In this document: positions 16,571 to 24,979 of the stretch, in pieces
Layout: each line of letters begins with the position of its first letter
Numbering within the stretch: the stretch's first letter is position 1
DNA from: Phycisphaerales bacterium
GTDB lineage: Bacteria > Planctomycetota > Phycisphaerae > Phycisphaerales > UBA1924
Direction: 5' to 3'
Length of the DNA: 49,342 bases
Assembly: GCA_020853975.1 (NCBI GenBank)
Contig: JADYXW010000057.1
Span: forward strand, 1-49,342
Translations under genes and position numbers: made by a program
Notes under the pieces: model-generated
Database searches by the model: none
Told to the model about the DNA's origin: nothing
The model's input: only the letters and a program-made list of their open reading frames with translations

Positions 16571-18307
16571 ATGGCACGATCCCGCAAGAAACTCGGTGAG
16601 ATTCTGGTCGGCTGGGGGGCCATCACACCCGAGCAGGCCGACAAGGCCTCCGTCATGGCCAAGGGCGCGGGCAAGCGCCTGGGCGAGGTCCTCGTCGAGG
16701 CCGGCTTTGCCAAAGAAGAGATGGTCGCCAAGGGCCTCGCCAACCAGTTCGGGATGGAGTACGTCGATCTCACCGCCAATGGCGTGGCCGAGAAGATCGA
16801 TCTCAAGCTCGTGCCCGACGACCTGGTAAAGAAGCACCTGATCCTGCCCATGGGCAAGGCGGGCAACCGGCTCCAGCTCATTATCCACGACCCGATGGAC
16901 CTGGAACTGTTCGACATGCTCCGGTTCCGCCTGAACGTGGAACTGGACCAGAGGCTGGCCGCCAAGAGCCAGATCCGCAAGTACCTCGATCTCGCCGCCA
17001 CCGGAACCGCCAAGAAGTTCGCCGCGACCGAGTCGCTGGTCACGGAGTCCATCGACAAGTCGGTGGACCGCTCGGTCGACCGGTCCGTGGACAAGTCCAT
17101 CGACGTCACGGACGACGAGACGCCGATCGTCAAGCTCTGCAACCGCATCATCGCCGAGGCGGTCCGGATGCGGGGCTCGGATATCCATATCGAGCCGATG
17201 GCGGACCGCGTCCGCCTCCGCTACCGCATCGACGGCGTCTGCATCGAGCGTGACAACCTTCCGAAGCGCATGCAGAACGCCCTGCTCTCCCGCTTCAAAC
17301 TGATGTCGGGCGTCAACATCGCGGAAAAGCGGATCCCGCAGGACGGGCGCATCAAGCTCCCCGTCGACGACGCCACCATCGACTTCCGTGTCTCGACCAC
17401 ACCGGCGTACCACGGCGAGAGCATCGTCCTCCGTATTCTGCGCCCCGACAGCGTCCGAATCGGCCTGGAGAACCTGGGCTTCGAGCCCGACAACCTCTCC
17501 ATCTTCAACCGCATCATCCGGCGTCCCAACGGCATCTTTCTGGTCACGGGGCCCACCGGCTCGGGAAAGACCACCACGCTCTACTCCGCGCTGGACGTCC
17601 TCAACCGGCCCGACAAGAAGATCATCACCGCCGAGGACCCCGTCGAATACAACTTCGAGGGCATCAACCAGTGCCAGGTGCGGGAGCACATCGGCCTGAC
17701 CTTCCCCGCCATCCTGAGGTCTATGCTCCGCCAGGCGCCGAACATCATCCTGGTGGGCGAAATCCGCGATAAGGAGGTCGCCGAGATCGCGATTCAGGCG
17801 GCGCTCACGGGCCACCTGGTCTTCTCAACTCTGCACACCAACGACGCCCCCTCGGCGATCACCCGTCTCATCGACATCGGCGTCAAGCCGTTCCTCGTGG
17901 CCAGCTCGATCCAGGCGGTCATGGCCCAGCGCCTCATCCGAGTCAACTGCAAGGAATGCCGGCGTCCCATGACCGCCGACGAGCTCGACCCCAAGTTCCT
18001 CCACCTCGTCGGAATGTCGCCCGACGAGGCCCTCGGCAAGGCCCACAAGGGAGGAGGGTGCGCCACCTGCAACAGCACCGGCTACCGGGGTCGCCGGGCC
18101 ATCTTTGAGATGATGGTGATGAACACGCAGCTCCGCGAGCTGGCGTTCAACCTCGCCCCGATCGCCGAGATTCGCAGGGCCGCCCTTGCCGCGGGCATGC
18201 GTCCCCTCGTCGCCGACGGCCGAATCAAGATCCTCAAGGGCATGACCACCCCGGAAGAGATCGCTGCCACCACGCAGGTCGAACTGGATTCCATCGCCGC
18301 CGGCTGA
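16571..18307 (+). CDS. pilB: GspE/PilB family assembly ATPase (first copy)
   Basis: The 578-residue protein is a T2SS/type IV pilus extension ATPase. The N-terminus holds a GspE-N/MshEN domain (KLGEILVGWGAITPEQ, repeated as RLGEVLVEAGFAKEEM). Next is a linker with five tetrapeptides S-[IV]-D-x (residues 160-179). The ATPase core follows: SDIHIEP, RYRIDGV, Walker A GPTGSGKTT (K333), Asp box, Walker B ILVGEIRDKEVAEIA, His box FSTLHTNDAP. A four-cysteine zinc site (CKEC, CATC) precedes GYRGRRAIFEMM. Such ATPases drive pseudopilin or pilin assembly at the inner membrane. ATG 16571 begins the MshEN domain; no strong ribosome site is seen. pilT follows 60 bases later. Whether it serves a pilus or T2SS is not settled. 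Confidence 0.92.
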   Translation: MARSRKKLGEILVGWGAITPEQADKASVMAKGAGKRLGEVLVEAGFAKEEMVAKGLANQFGMEYVDLTANGVAEKIDLKLVPDDLVKKHLILPMGKAGNRLQLIIHDPMDLELFDMLRFRLNVELDQRLAAKSQIRKYLDLAATGTAKKFAATESLVTESIDKSVDRSVDRSVDKSIDVTDDETPIVKLCNRIIAEAVRMRGSDIHIEPMADRVRLRYRIDGVCIERDNLPKRMQNALLSRFKLMSGVNIAEKRIPQDGRIKLPVDDATIDFRVSTTPAYHGESIVLRILRPDSVRIGLENLGFEPDNLSIFNRIIRRPNGIFLVTGPTGSGKTTTLYSALDVLNRPDKKIITAEDPVEYNFEGINQCQVREHIGLTFPAILRSMLRQAPNIILVGEIRDKEVAEIAIQAALTGHLVFSTLHTNDAPSAITRLIDIGVKPFLVASSIQAVMAQRLIRVNCKECRRPMTADELDPKFLHLVGMSPDEALGKAHKGGGCATCNSTGYRGRRAIFEMMVMNTQLRELAFNLAPIAEIRRAALAAGMRPLVADGRIKILKGMTTPEEIAATTQVELDSIAAG

Positions 18308-18367
18308 CACCCGGGGTAGTTTGTTCCGCCCACCGCTCCGTGCACCGCCGAACTGGGAGTTACCTCG

Positions 18368-19501
18368 ATGTCCTCGATGCAAATTGACCGCCTGCTTGAC
18401 ACCGTCGTCAAGAACGGCGCTTCCGACCTTCACCTCACCGTGGGCCGCCAGCCCACCATCCGCCTCCACGGCAACCTGCGGAACCTCCAGACGAAGACCC
18501 TGGAATCCGACGACATGGTCTCGCTCATGAAGGCCATCACCCCCGAGCGGAACCAGCAGGAACTGCAGGAAGAGGGCGGCACCGACTTTGGCTTCGCCTA
18601 TGGCGAGGCGGCCCGTTTCCGCGTCTCGGTTTTCCGCCAGAGGGGCGACCTCGCGATCGTCTGCCGCCAGATTCCCAATCGACTTCTGACGTTCGAGCAG
18701 ATCGGCTTGCCCGACGTCTGCAAGGAGCTCATCCGCCGCCCCCGCGGCATGTTCCTTGTGACGGGCCCCACGGGCTCGGGCAAGACGACGACGCTGGCGA
18801 CGATGATCGACTACATCAACACCAACATGGATCGCCACATCGTTACGATGGAAGACCCCATCGAGTACTACCACCTCCACAAGAAGTCGATCGTGAACCA
18901 GCGAGAGGTGGGCAACGACGTTCCGAGCTTCGCGGAGGCCCTCCGTCGCTCGCTGCGCCAGGACCCGGACGTGATTCTCGTGGGCGAAATGCGAGACCTG
19001 GAGACCATCGAGTCCGCGGTCCGCGCCGCCGAAACGGGCCACCTGGTGTTCGCGACCCTGCACACCACAGGAGCCGCCAAGACCATCGACCGCGTGGTTG
19101 ACGCCTTCCCGGTCACCCAGCAGAACCAGATCCGGGTTCAGCTTTCGACCGCCCTCCTGTGCATTCTCAGCCAGGCGCTCCTCACAAGGGTGGACCAGCC
19201 CGGCATGGTCGCAGCCTATGAGTTCCTGGTCGTGACTCCGGCGATCGCCAACCTGATCCGCGAGGCCAAGACCTTCCGAATCGATTCCGCGATCCAGACG
19301 GGCAAGAAGTTCGGCATGCAGCTCCTCGATGACCACCTCTGGTCCCTTTATATGCGGGGTATGGTTTCCGCTGAGGAGATGATCGACGTGAGCAAAAATC
19401 CTGCTGAGCTAACCTCCCGTATCCATCGCCTGGGCCGAACGGTTGGTCGCATGGAGTGGGACGAGGAGATCGAGGGCGAGCAGAAGCCCGGCGGCCAGTG
19501 A
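18368..19501 (+). CDS. pilT: Type IV pilus retraction ATPase PilT
   Basis: The 377-residue protein is a PilT-type ATPase that disassembles pilins from the fibre base during retraction. Evidence: N-terminal ASDLHLTVGRQPTIRLHG, Walker A GPTGSGKTTTL (K139), Asp box, Walker B ILVGEMRDLETIESAVRAAETGH, His box FATLHTTGAAKTIDRVVD, and the PilT signature AIANLIREAKTFRI with IQTG after it. It lacks the MshEN domain and cysteine zinc site of PilB, as expected. GGGAG eight bases before ATG 18368 supports the start. It lies between two PilB-type genes. Retraction ATPases belong to type IV pili and not T2SS, so the locus either makes a dynamic pilus or mixes both functions. Confidence 0.94.
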   Translation: MSSMQIDRLLDTVVKNGASDLHLTVGRQPTIRLHGNLRNLQTKTLESDDMVSLMKAITPERNQQELQEEGGTDFGFAYGEAARFRVSVFRQRGDLAIVCRQIPNRLLTFEQIGLPDVCKELIRRPRGMFLVTGPTGSGKTTTLATMIDYINTNMDRHIVTMEDPIEYYHLHKKSIVNQREVGNDVPSFAEALRRSLRQDPDVILVGEMRDLETIESAVRAAETGHLVFATLHTTGAAKTIDRVVDAFPVTQQNQIRVQLSTALLCILSQALLTRVDQPGMVAAYEFLVVTPAIANLIREAKTFRIDSAIQTGKKFGMQLLDDHLWSLYMRGMVSAEEMIDVSKNPAELTSRIHRLGRTVGRMEWDEEIEGEQKPGGQ

Positions 19502-19513
19502 TTCAAAAGCCAG

Positions 19514-19573
19514 TTGATCAAACTTTCCAGCCCGGTTATTCGGGTTGTGCAAGTGCAACATTTTGGGTAGTCT
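19514..19573 (+). promoter_or_regulatory. Two overlapping sigma-70-like promoters before the gspE-K operon
   Basis: The 171-base gap after pilT has an A/T-rich stretch with two candidate promoters in tandem: TTGATC-17-TATTCG (19514-19542) and TTGTGC-17-TAGTCT (19545-19573). Both have the ideal spacing. GTGCAA occurs twice in direct repeat at about 19547-19558, over the second -35, and could bind a regulator. A leader of about 90-130 bases would precede the second ATPase gene. This is the clearest promoter-like region in the window and marks the start of a separate operon. Confidence 0.55.
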
Positions 19574-19672
19574 GTCCGAAGGTACCGTAGTCGGTGGCCG
19601 CGCATGGGGTATCGGTCCATGCCGCCGCCAACGCGGATTTCGTCAGGCCGTCCGGAGAGGAACACAGTTCGC

Positions 19673-21409
19673 ATGGACTTTGACCCCGTTGAGATGAAGG
19701 GACGCAAGCTCGGTCGCGTGCTCACCAAGATGGGCAAGGTGACTCGGGAGCAGGTGCACGAGGCGCTCGCAGTCCAGAAGACCAAGAAGTCTCGACTCGG
19801 GGAGCTTCTGGTCGAGCTTGGGTATTGCTCCAAGACGGACGTTTCGGCGGCCCTCGCCGGCCAGGCCGGCATGCCTTACGTCGACCTCACGGGCTTCTCG
19901 CTGTCGGACGCCTTGAAAGAGGTCTTGCCCGCGGACAGCGTGCGGATGTACGAGGTCATCCCGATCGACTACAACGCGACGAGCCGTCGTCTGAAGATCG
20001 CGATGAAGTCGGCGGACAACTTCCGGGCTGTGGACGATCTGCGCCTCTTGATGGGCTTCAACGTCGAGGCGGCGGTGGGCGACGCCTCCACCATCGAAGC
20101 GCTTATCAAGAAGCATTTCGCGAAGGTGGAGTCGGTGACGGAGGTCGTTTCCAGCCTCGCGGCGGACAAGAAGTTTGAGGGGCTGGGGGGGCGGGGGGAT
20201 CAGTCGATCGACATCGACGCCCTTGCCGCCGCCGCCAGCGACAACCAGGTCATCAAGCTCATCAACCTTGTGCTGATGCAGGCGATCAAGGACCGGGCGA
20301 GCGATATTCACTTCGAGCCCTTCGAGAACGAGTTCAAGATGCGGTACCGCATCGACGGCGTTCTGTACGAGATGGTCCCTCCTCCCAAGCAGCTCGGGCC
20401 GGCGATCACCAGCCGCATCAAGGTGATGTCGAATCTCGACATCGCCGAGCGCCGCCTGCCCCAGGACGGGCGCATCGAGCTCACGGTGGGCGGCAAGCCC
20501 GTCGATCTTCGTATCGCGATCCTGCCGACGATCCACGGCGAGAGCTGCGTGATGCGCGTTCTGGACCGGAGCAACGTGGAGTTGGCGCTGGAGCGCATCG
20601 GCCTCCGCCCCGACGATTACGACAAGGTCACGAAGCTGATCAGCCGCCCCAACGGGATCGTCGTCGTCACCGGCCCCACGGGCTCGGGCAAGACGACCAC
20701 GCTCTACGCCTGCCTCTCGAAGCTCAACGATGTTGAGACCAAGATCCTCACCGCCGAGGACCCGGTCGAGTATGACATCGACGGCCTGTGCCAGTGCCAG
20801 GTGAACACGGAGACGGGCAACACCTTCGGCAAGCTGCTCCGCAGCTTCCTGCGTCAGGACCCGGACATCATTCTTGTGGGCGAAATCCGCGATCTAGAGA
20901 CCGCGCAGATCGCGGTGCAGGCCTCGCTGACCGGCCACCTGGTGCTCTCCACGCTGCACACAAACGACGCCCCGAGCTCGATCATCCGACTCATCGACCT
21001 TGGCATGGAGCCGTTCCTGCTCACGGCCACGATCGAGGGCATTGTCGCGCAGCGTCTGGTCCGCGCCATCTGCAAGAACTGCAAGGAGACCTACACGCCC
21101 CGCGAGGAGGAGCTCATGGAGCTCAACCTCCGTCCGGAGGACGTCGCGGGCAAGCAGTTCTGCCGTGGCCGGGGCTGCGACAACTGCAACAAGTCCGGCT
21201 ATAGGGGCCGCATGGCCTTGTTCGAGATCATGGTGATCGACGACGAGATGCGGGAACTCATCATGAAGCAGGCGAACACGGGGGTGCTCCGCGCGTACGC
21301 CAGGAAGCGCGGCATGCGCTCCCTCCGCGAGTGCGGCCTGCTGGCCATCTACGAGGGGCTCACCACCATCGACGAGGTCGTGCGCGAGACGCTGTCGGAA
21401 GAAGACTGA
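19673..21409 (+). CDS. gspE: GspE/PilB family assembly ATPase (second copy, head of gspE-K order)
   Basis: The 578 residues match the first copy in length and layout but are clearly diverged. An MshEN domain (KLGRVLTKMGKVTREQ, then RLGELLVELGYCSKTD) precedes the core: SDIHFEPF, RYRIDGVLYEM, AERRLPQDGRIEL, Walker A GPTGSGKTTTLY (K340), ILVGEIRDLETAQIAVQA, LSTLHTNDAPSSI, and zinc cysteines CKNC and CDNC before GYRGRMALFEIM. It powers pseudopilin assembly in the classical gspE-F-G-H-I-J-K order that follows, so T2SS-like use is the best guess. ATG 19673 begins just before the MshEN domain; GGAGAGG lies about 12 bases upstream. gspF begins 68 bases downstream. The serine/aspartate repeat linker of the first copy is absent. 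Confidence 0.92.
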   Translation: MDFDPVEMKGRKLGRVLTKMGKVTREQVHEALAVQKTKKSRLGELLVELGYCSKTDVSAALAGQAGMPYVDLTGFSLSDALKEVLPADSVRMYEVIPIDYNATSRRLKIAMKSADNFRAVDDLRLLMGFNVEAAVGDASTIEALIKKHFAKVESVTEVVSSLAADKKFEGLGGRGDQSIDIDALAAAASDNQVIKLINLVLMQAIKDRASDIHFEPFENEFKMRYRIDGVLYEMVPPPKQLGPAITSRIKVMSNLDIAERRLPQDGRIELTVGGKPVDLRIAILPTIHGESCVMRVLDRSNVELALERIGLRPDDYDKVTKLISRPNGIVVVTGPTGSGKTTTLYACLSKLNDVETKILTAEDPVEYDIDGLCQCQVNTETGNTFGKLLRSFLRQDPDIILVGEIRDLETAQIAVQASLTGHLVLSTLHTNDAPSSIIRLIDLGMEPFLLTATIEGIVAQRLVRAICKNCKETYTPREEELMELNLRPEDVAGKQFCRGRGCDNCNKSGYRGRMALFEIMVIDDEMRELIMKQANTGVLRAYARKRGMRSLRECGLLAIYEGLTTIDEVVRETLSEED

Positions 21410-21477
21410 GACGCAACGCGAACGCGTCCGCACCGGCGAGGCCGGCATCCGGGACGCGAAGAGCATCGGAGGCTGGC

Positions 21478-22761
21478 ATGGCGACGTATACGTATGAGGC
21501 GCTGAACTCCGCCGGGAAGCCCCAGAAGGGCACCATCGAGGCCGGGACCACGGAGGAGGCCATCCAGCGCATCAAGGCGCAGGGTTTCTATCCCACGTCC
21601 GTTCGCGAGCAGGCCGCCAAGAAGGGCGGACCCGCGGAGGGCGAGGGCGCCAAGCTCAAGAAGGCCAAGGGGGGCGGGTTCGGCCTGGGCGGAGTCTCCG
21701 CCAAGCTCATGACCACCTTCACCCGCCAGCTTTCCACGCTGCAGGACGCGGGCCTGCCCCTGCTCCGGTCGCTCCAGATTCTCGAGAGCCAGCAGAAGCC
21801 GGGCCGCTTCAAGAACACGCTCGTGGGCGTCTGCGAAGAGGTCGAGGGCGGCTCGTCGCTCTCCGAGGCCATGGGCAAGTACCCCAAGGTCTTCAACCAC
21901 CTCTACGTCAAGATGGTCAACGCGGGCGAGATCGGCGGCGTGCTTGACGTCATCCTCCAGCGCCTCGCGGAGTTCATGGAGAAGGCCGAACGCCTCAAGC
22001 GGAAGATCCGCGGCGCGATGGTCTATCCCATCGTCGTCATTCTCATCGCCACGCTCATCCTCGTGGGCATCATGATCTTCATCATCCCGAAGTTCGAGGA
22101 GATCTTCCGCGACTTCGGCGTCTCCCTCCCGATGCTCACGCGGTGGCTGATCAGAACCTCTCGGTGGATGGCGGGGACGAACCCGGGCCAGTCCATCCCG
22201 GGCTGGATCGTCGTCCTCCCGTCCCCCGTCATCATCTGGATCCTCTTCAAGCTGATCCGCAAGGCCGGCCCCGGCCGGGCGGCGACAGACATCGTCGCCC
22301 TTTACTCGCCGATCTTCGGCAATATCGTGCGAAAGACGGTCATCGCCCGCTTCACGCGGACGCTCGGCACCCTGGTCGCTGCGGGCGTGCCCATCCTCGA
22401 GGCCATCAAGATCACCAAGGAAACCTCGGGCAACTACGTCTTCGAGAAGGCGCTCCAGCGCGTCTACGACAGCATCCGCGAGGGCGAGGGCTTCGCCGGA
22501 CCGCTCCGCGAGAGCAGGACATGCGACGCGATCGTGGTGAACATGATCGACGTGGGTGAGGAGACCGGCGAGCTCGACGCCATGCTCCTCAAAATCGCGG
22601 ACAACTACGACGAAGAGGTCGACGTCGCGGTCGCCTCGCTCGTGAGCCTTCTGGAACCCCTCATGGTCGTGGTCCTGGGCGGCATCGTCGGCACCATCGT
22701 GCTCGCGATGTTCCTCCCCATGGTCAAGATGATCGAATCGCTCCAGGGTGGCGCTATCTGA
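21478..22761 (+). CDS. gspF: Inner-membrane platform protein GspF/PilC
   Basis: The 427-residue polytopic protein is the platform on which the assembly ATPase acts. It starts with the family motif TYTYEALNSAGKPQKGTIEA. Two GspF repeats follow: the first with FTRQLSTLQDAGLPLLRSL and MVNAGEIGGVLDVIL, the second with FTRTLGTLVAAGVPILEAI and MIDVGEETGELDAML. Membrane helices lie at about 180-205 (VYPIVVILIATLILVGIMIF), 240-262 and 395-420 (LMVVVLGGIVGTIVLAMFLP). A Gly/Lys-rich hinge sits at about 48-75. GGAGG five bases before ATG 21478 fixes the start. The next gene begins 14 bases after the stop, so co-transcription with the pseudopilins is likely. Confidence 0.95.
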   Translation: MATYTYEALNSAGKPQKGTIEAGTTEEAIQRIKAQGFYPTSVREQAAKKGGPAEGEGAKLKKAKGGGFGLGGVSAKLMTTFTRQLSTLQDAGLPLLRSLQILESQQKPGRFKNTLVGVCEEVEGGSSLSEAMGKYPKVFNHLYVKMVNAGEIGGVLDVILQRLAEFMEKAERLKRKIRGAMVYPIVVILIATLILVGIMIFIIPKFEEIFRDFGVSLPMLTRWLIRTSRWMAGTNPGQSIPGWIVVLPSPVIIWILFKLIRKAGPGRAATDIVALYSPIFGNIVRKTVIARFTRTLGTLVAAGVPILEAIKITKETSGNYVFEKALQRVYDSIREGEGFAGPLRESRTCDAIVVNMIDVGEETGELDAMLLKIADNYDEEVDVAVASLVSLLEPLMVVVLGGIVGTIVLAMFLPMVKMIESLQGGAI

Positions 22762-22775
22762 TCGGAGCCAACCAG

Positions 22776-23819
22776 ATGTCCTCGCATTCCACATCACGGC
22801 CGCGGGGCTTCACGCTCCTGGAACTCCTGATGTCGATCCTTGTGATCGGCATGCTGATGGGCCTGCTCATCACCGCCGCGGTCCACGTGCGATCGCTCGC
22901 CCGCAAGACCGCGGACGGGCAGGCCGTGCTCAACGCGGCCCAGGCGGCGGCGAAGTTCCGCACCGACTTCGGCTTCTCCCCGCCTTTGGTCCGCGATCAA
23001 GACACCACGGCGGGCGCGAGCCGTGTCATCATCCCCGGCTCGGGCAGCACCCCTTCGCGGCTGAACGTCCGCAACCCGGTCATCGCCGGAGACGAGGCCT
23101 TCCTGAGGGGCACTACCCAGGCCTACAACCCGTCCAACCCGCTCCTCGACACCCGATACAGCACCGTCTCGCTCGCTGCCTATCTCGCAGGCGGCGTCGC
23201 CTCGTCCCGTGGCGGCGGGCCCGACGTGCCGCCCGGGCTCCCCATCGATGGCGTGCCCGGCCCGGGGTTCTACAAGCCCAAGCGGGACGGGTCCTTCGAG
23301 GTCGCCGCCGATGCGCTCAAGGCCTCGAACGCGCCGGGAGCCACCGCCCGCATGGGTCGCACCTTTGAGCCCATGGTCGCGCTCGAGGGTTCGGGGCTCA
23401 AGCTTGCTATTCCGAGCAGCCCGCCCGCGAACCTCGAAGGCCAGGCCGAGCTGCAGGACCGCCGTAACAAGCCTCTGCGCTTCTACGCGTGGGTCCCGGG
23501 CGACGCCAACGGACGCATCACCGACAACGCGAGCATGAACATCCCCGCGATGGTCGGCCGGTGGCAGATCACCGCGCAAGAGCCCGATCCGCGGGCCGCG
23601 CTGGCCCAGTTCAAGCTGCCCCCGGGGCGCGACGTCAGCGCGAACACGAAGCTGCGCTCCGCCCGCTGGGCCGTGGTCGGCGCGGGGCTCGACGGCCTGT
23701 TCGGCGATGAGTCCGACCTCGAGATCTCGCAGGTGTATGGCGGAGCCGCGAACGCGGCGGCCCAGCTCCCGAACCGCGTGAAGGCCGAGGCCGACAACTT
23801 CGTGGAGGTGGGCGAATGA
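22776..23819 (+). CDS. Prepilin-type protein in the GspG position (enlarged)
   Basis: The 347-residue protein has a type III (prepilin) signal: RPRG|FTLLELLMSILVIGMLMG, with G11 before the cleavage site and Glu at mature +5, then one membrane helix. The following helix with AAQAAAKFRTDFGFSPPL resembles the GspG pattern that ends in an Asn/Tyr-Pro turn. Classical GspG is about 140 residues, so the soluble domain here is more than twice as large. Its sequence (RNKPLRFYAWVPGD, SARWAVVGAGLDGLFGDESD) has no family I recognise, but the last part recalls minor pilins of other planctomycetes. GGAG lies ten bases before ATG 22776. It overlaps the next gene by four bases (ATGA). Confidence 0.85.
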   Translation: MSSHSTSRPRGFTLLELLMSILVIGMLMGLLITAAVHVRSLARKTADGQAVLNAAQAAAKFRTDFGFSPPLVRDQDTTAGASRVIIPGSGSTPSRLNVRNPVIAGDEAFLRGTTQAYNPSNPLLDTRYSTVSLAAYLAGGVASSRGGGPDVPPGLPIDGVPGPGFYKPKRDGSFEVAADALKASNAPGATARMGRTFEPMVALEGSGLKLAIPSSPPANLEGQAELQDRRNKPLRFYAWVPGDANGRITDNASMNIPAMVGRWQITAQEPDPRAALAQFKLPPGRDVSANTKLRSARWAVVGAGLDGLFGDESDLEISQVYGGAANAAAQLPNRVKAEADNFVEVGE

Positions 23820-24979
23820 CCACGACCCGCAGCCGGAACCCGCAGGGCTTCACGCTCACCGAGCTGATGGTGGTCATCTCCATCGTCGTGCTGCTCATGG
23901 CCATCGCTCTCCCCGCGTTCACGGGGATGGTGCGTGATTCCGAGAAGTCCCTGGCGGACAACCAGCTTCGGGTCGCGGTCGGCGCGGGGCGCGACGCCGC
24001 CATTCGCTCCAGTGCGGGCGACGGGGCGGCGGTCTTCCTGTTCAGCGCATCGGGCCGGGTGCAGGTTGTGCCCTGCGTGCAGGTGGGCACGCTGGACGAC
24101 GAGGTGATGGACGGGCCCGTTCCCACGGGTCGATTCAGGCCCCGTGACGTCTTCGTGCCCGTCGCGGAGGTCGAGCCGCTGGTCATGCCGCGGGGCTGGT
24201 CCGTCCGCGCGTACGCGGGCCCCGGGGCCATCTCTCGCGCAGGGACCCAGTCCACCGGCTGGTACGAGAACGCGCAGGCCAACGTGGACCTGACGACGAA
24301 CTGGGTCTTCCCGGAATCCGGCTTCACCCGTCCGACGGGGAACACCGATGCCGCGGTCCGCTCCAGGGGCTGGCAGAGGCAGAGCTTCCTGGTCCGCTTC
24401 AAGGCCGGGTCGGGCGAGCTTGACACGTCCGGGCGCGAGGCGCTGGTGCTCGATCCTCTGGCGGTCGCGGACGCGATGTACCGCGAGGCTTCTCCGTGGA
24501 CCGGCACGACGACGCTCCAGGTGCCGCTCGCGAGGCAGCTCGCGATCGATCCCGCGCGTTTCGTTCGCACCGTCCTGGGCGGCTCCGGCGCGAGCGGCTT
24601 CACGGTGCAGCAGCAGCGGGACCTCCTGGGCGACCGCAGCGCCGAGACCGTGCTCTGCCGCGGCGTGACGGAGCTCGCGCTCTACCGAGAGGACTCACTC
24701 GCCAGCGGCCTCGGCGCCGCGGTGAACCGCCGCACCGGCACGCTCTACGCGCCGGACGCGGACAACTCGACCGGTCCCCGCATCGACCCCGCGGTGCTCA
24801 CGCAGGCGGGCGCGGCGGATGATGCGGAACTGCTCGAGCAGATCGGGGAATGGATTACGGGCACGCTCCGGCGGAACAACGCCGCGGTCGCGTCCGACGC
24901 GAGGATATACACGATCGAGCGGAACCTGGGGCAGATCCGCGAGATCGAGGCATCGGTTGCCGGGGAGGTTTCGCCATGA
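23816..24979 (+). CDS. Prepilin-type protein in the GspH position (enlarged)
   Basis: The 387-residue protein carries the prepilin signal NPQG|FTLTELMVVISIVVLLMAIA with G11 and Glu+5. The next segment, LADNQLRVAVGAGRDAAIRS, is the GspH/FimT pattern of a helix ending in AR-x-x-AI. GspH proteins are minor pseudopilins of the T2SS tip and are normally about 150-190 residues; the extra ~200 residues are unassigned. GGAGG seven bases upstream of ATG 23816, and a four-base overlap at each end with its neighbours, show it belongs to one translationally coupled operon. No frameshift or stop interrupts it. Confidence 0.83.
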   Translation: MTTTRSRNPQGFTLTELMVVISIVVLLMAIALPAFTGMVRDSEKSLADNQLRVAVGAGRDAAIRSSAGDGAAVFLFSASGRVQVVPCVQVGTLDDEVMDGPVPTGRFRPRDVFVPVAEVEPLVMPRGWSVRAYAGPGAISRAGTQSTGWYENAQANVDLTTNWVFPESGFTRPTGNTDAAVRSRGWQRQSFLVRFKAGSGELDTSGREALVLDPLAVADAMYREASPWTGTTTLQVPLARQLAIDPARFVRTVLGGSGASGFTVQQQRDLLGDRSAETVLCRGVTELALYREDSLASGLGAAVNRRTGTLYAPDADNSTGPRIDPAVLTQAGAADDAELLEQIGEWITGTLRRNNAAVASDARIYTIERNLGQIREIEASVAGEVSP

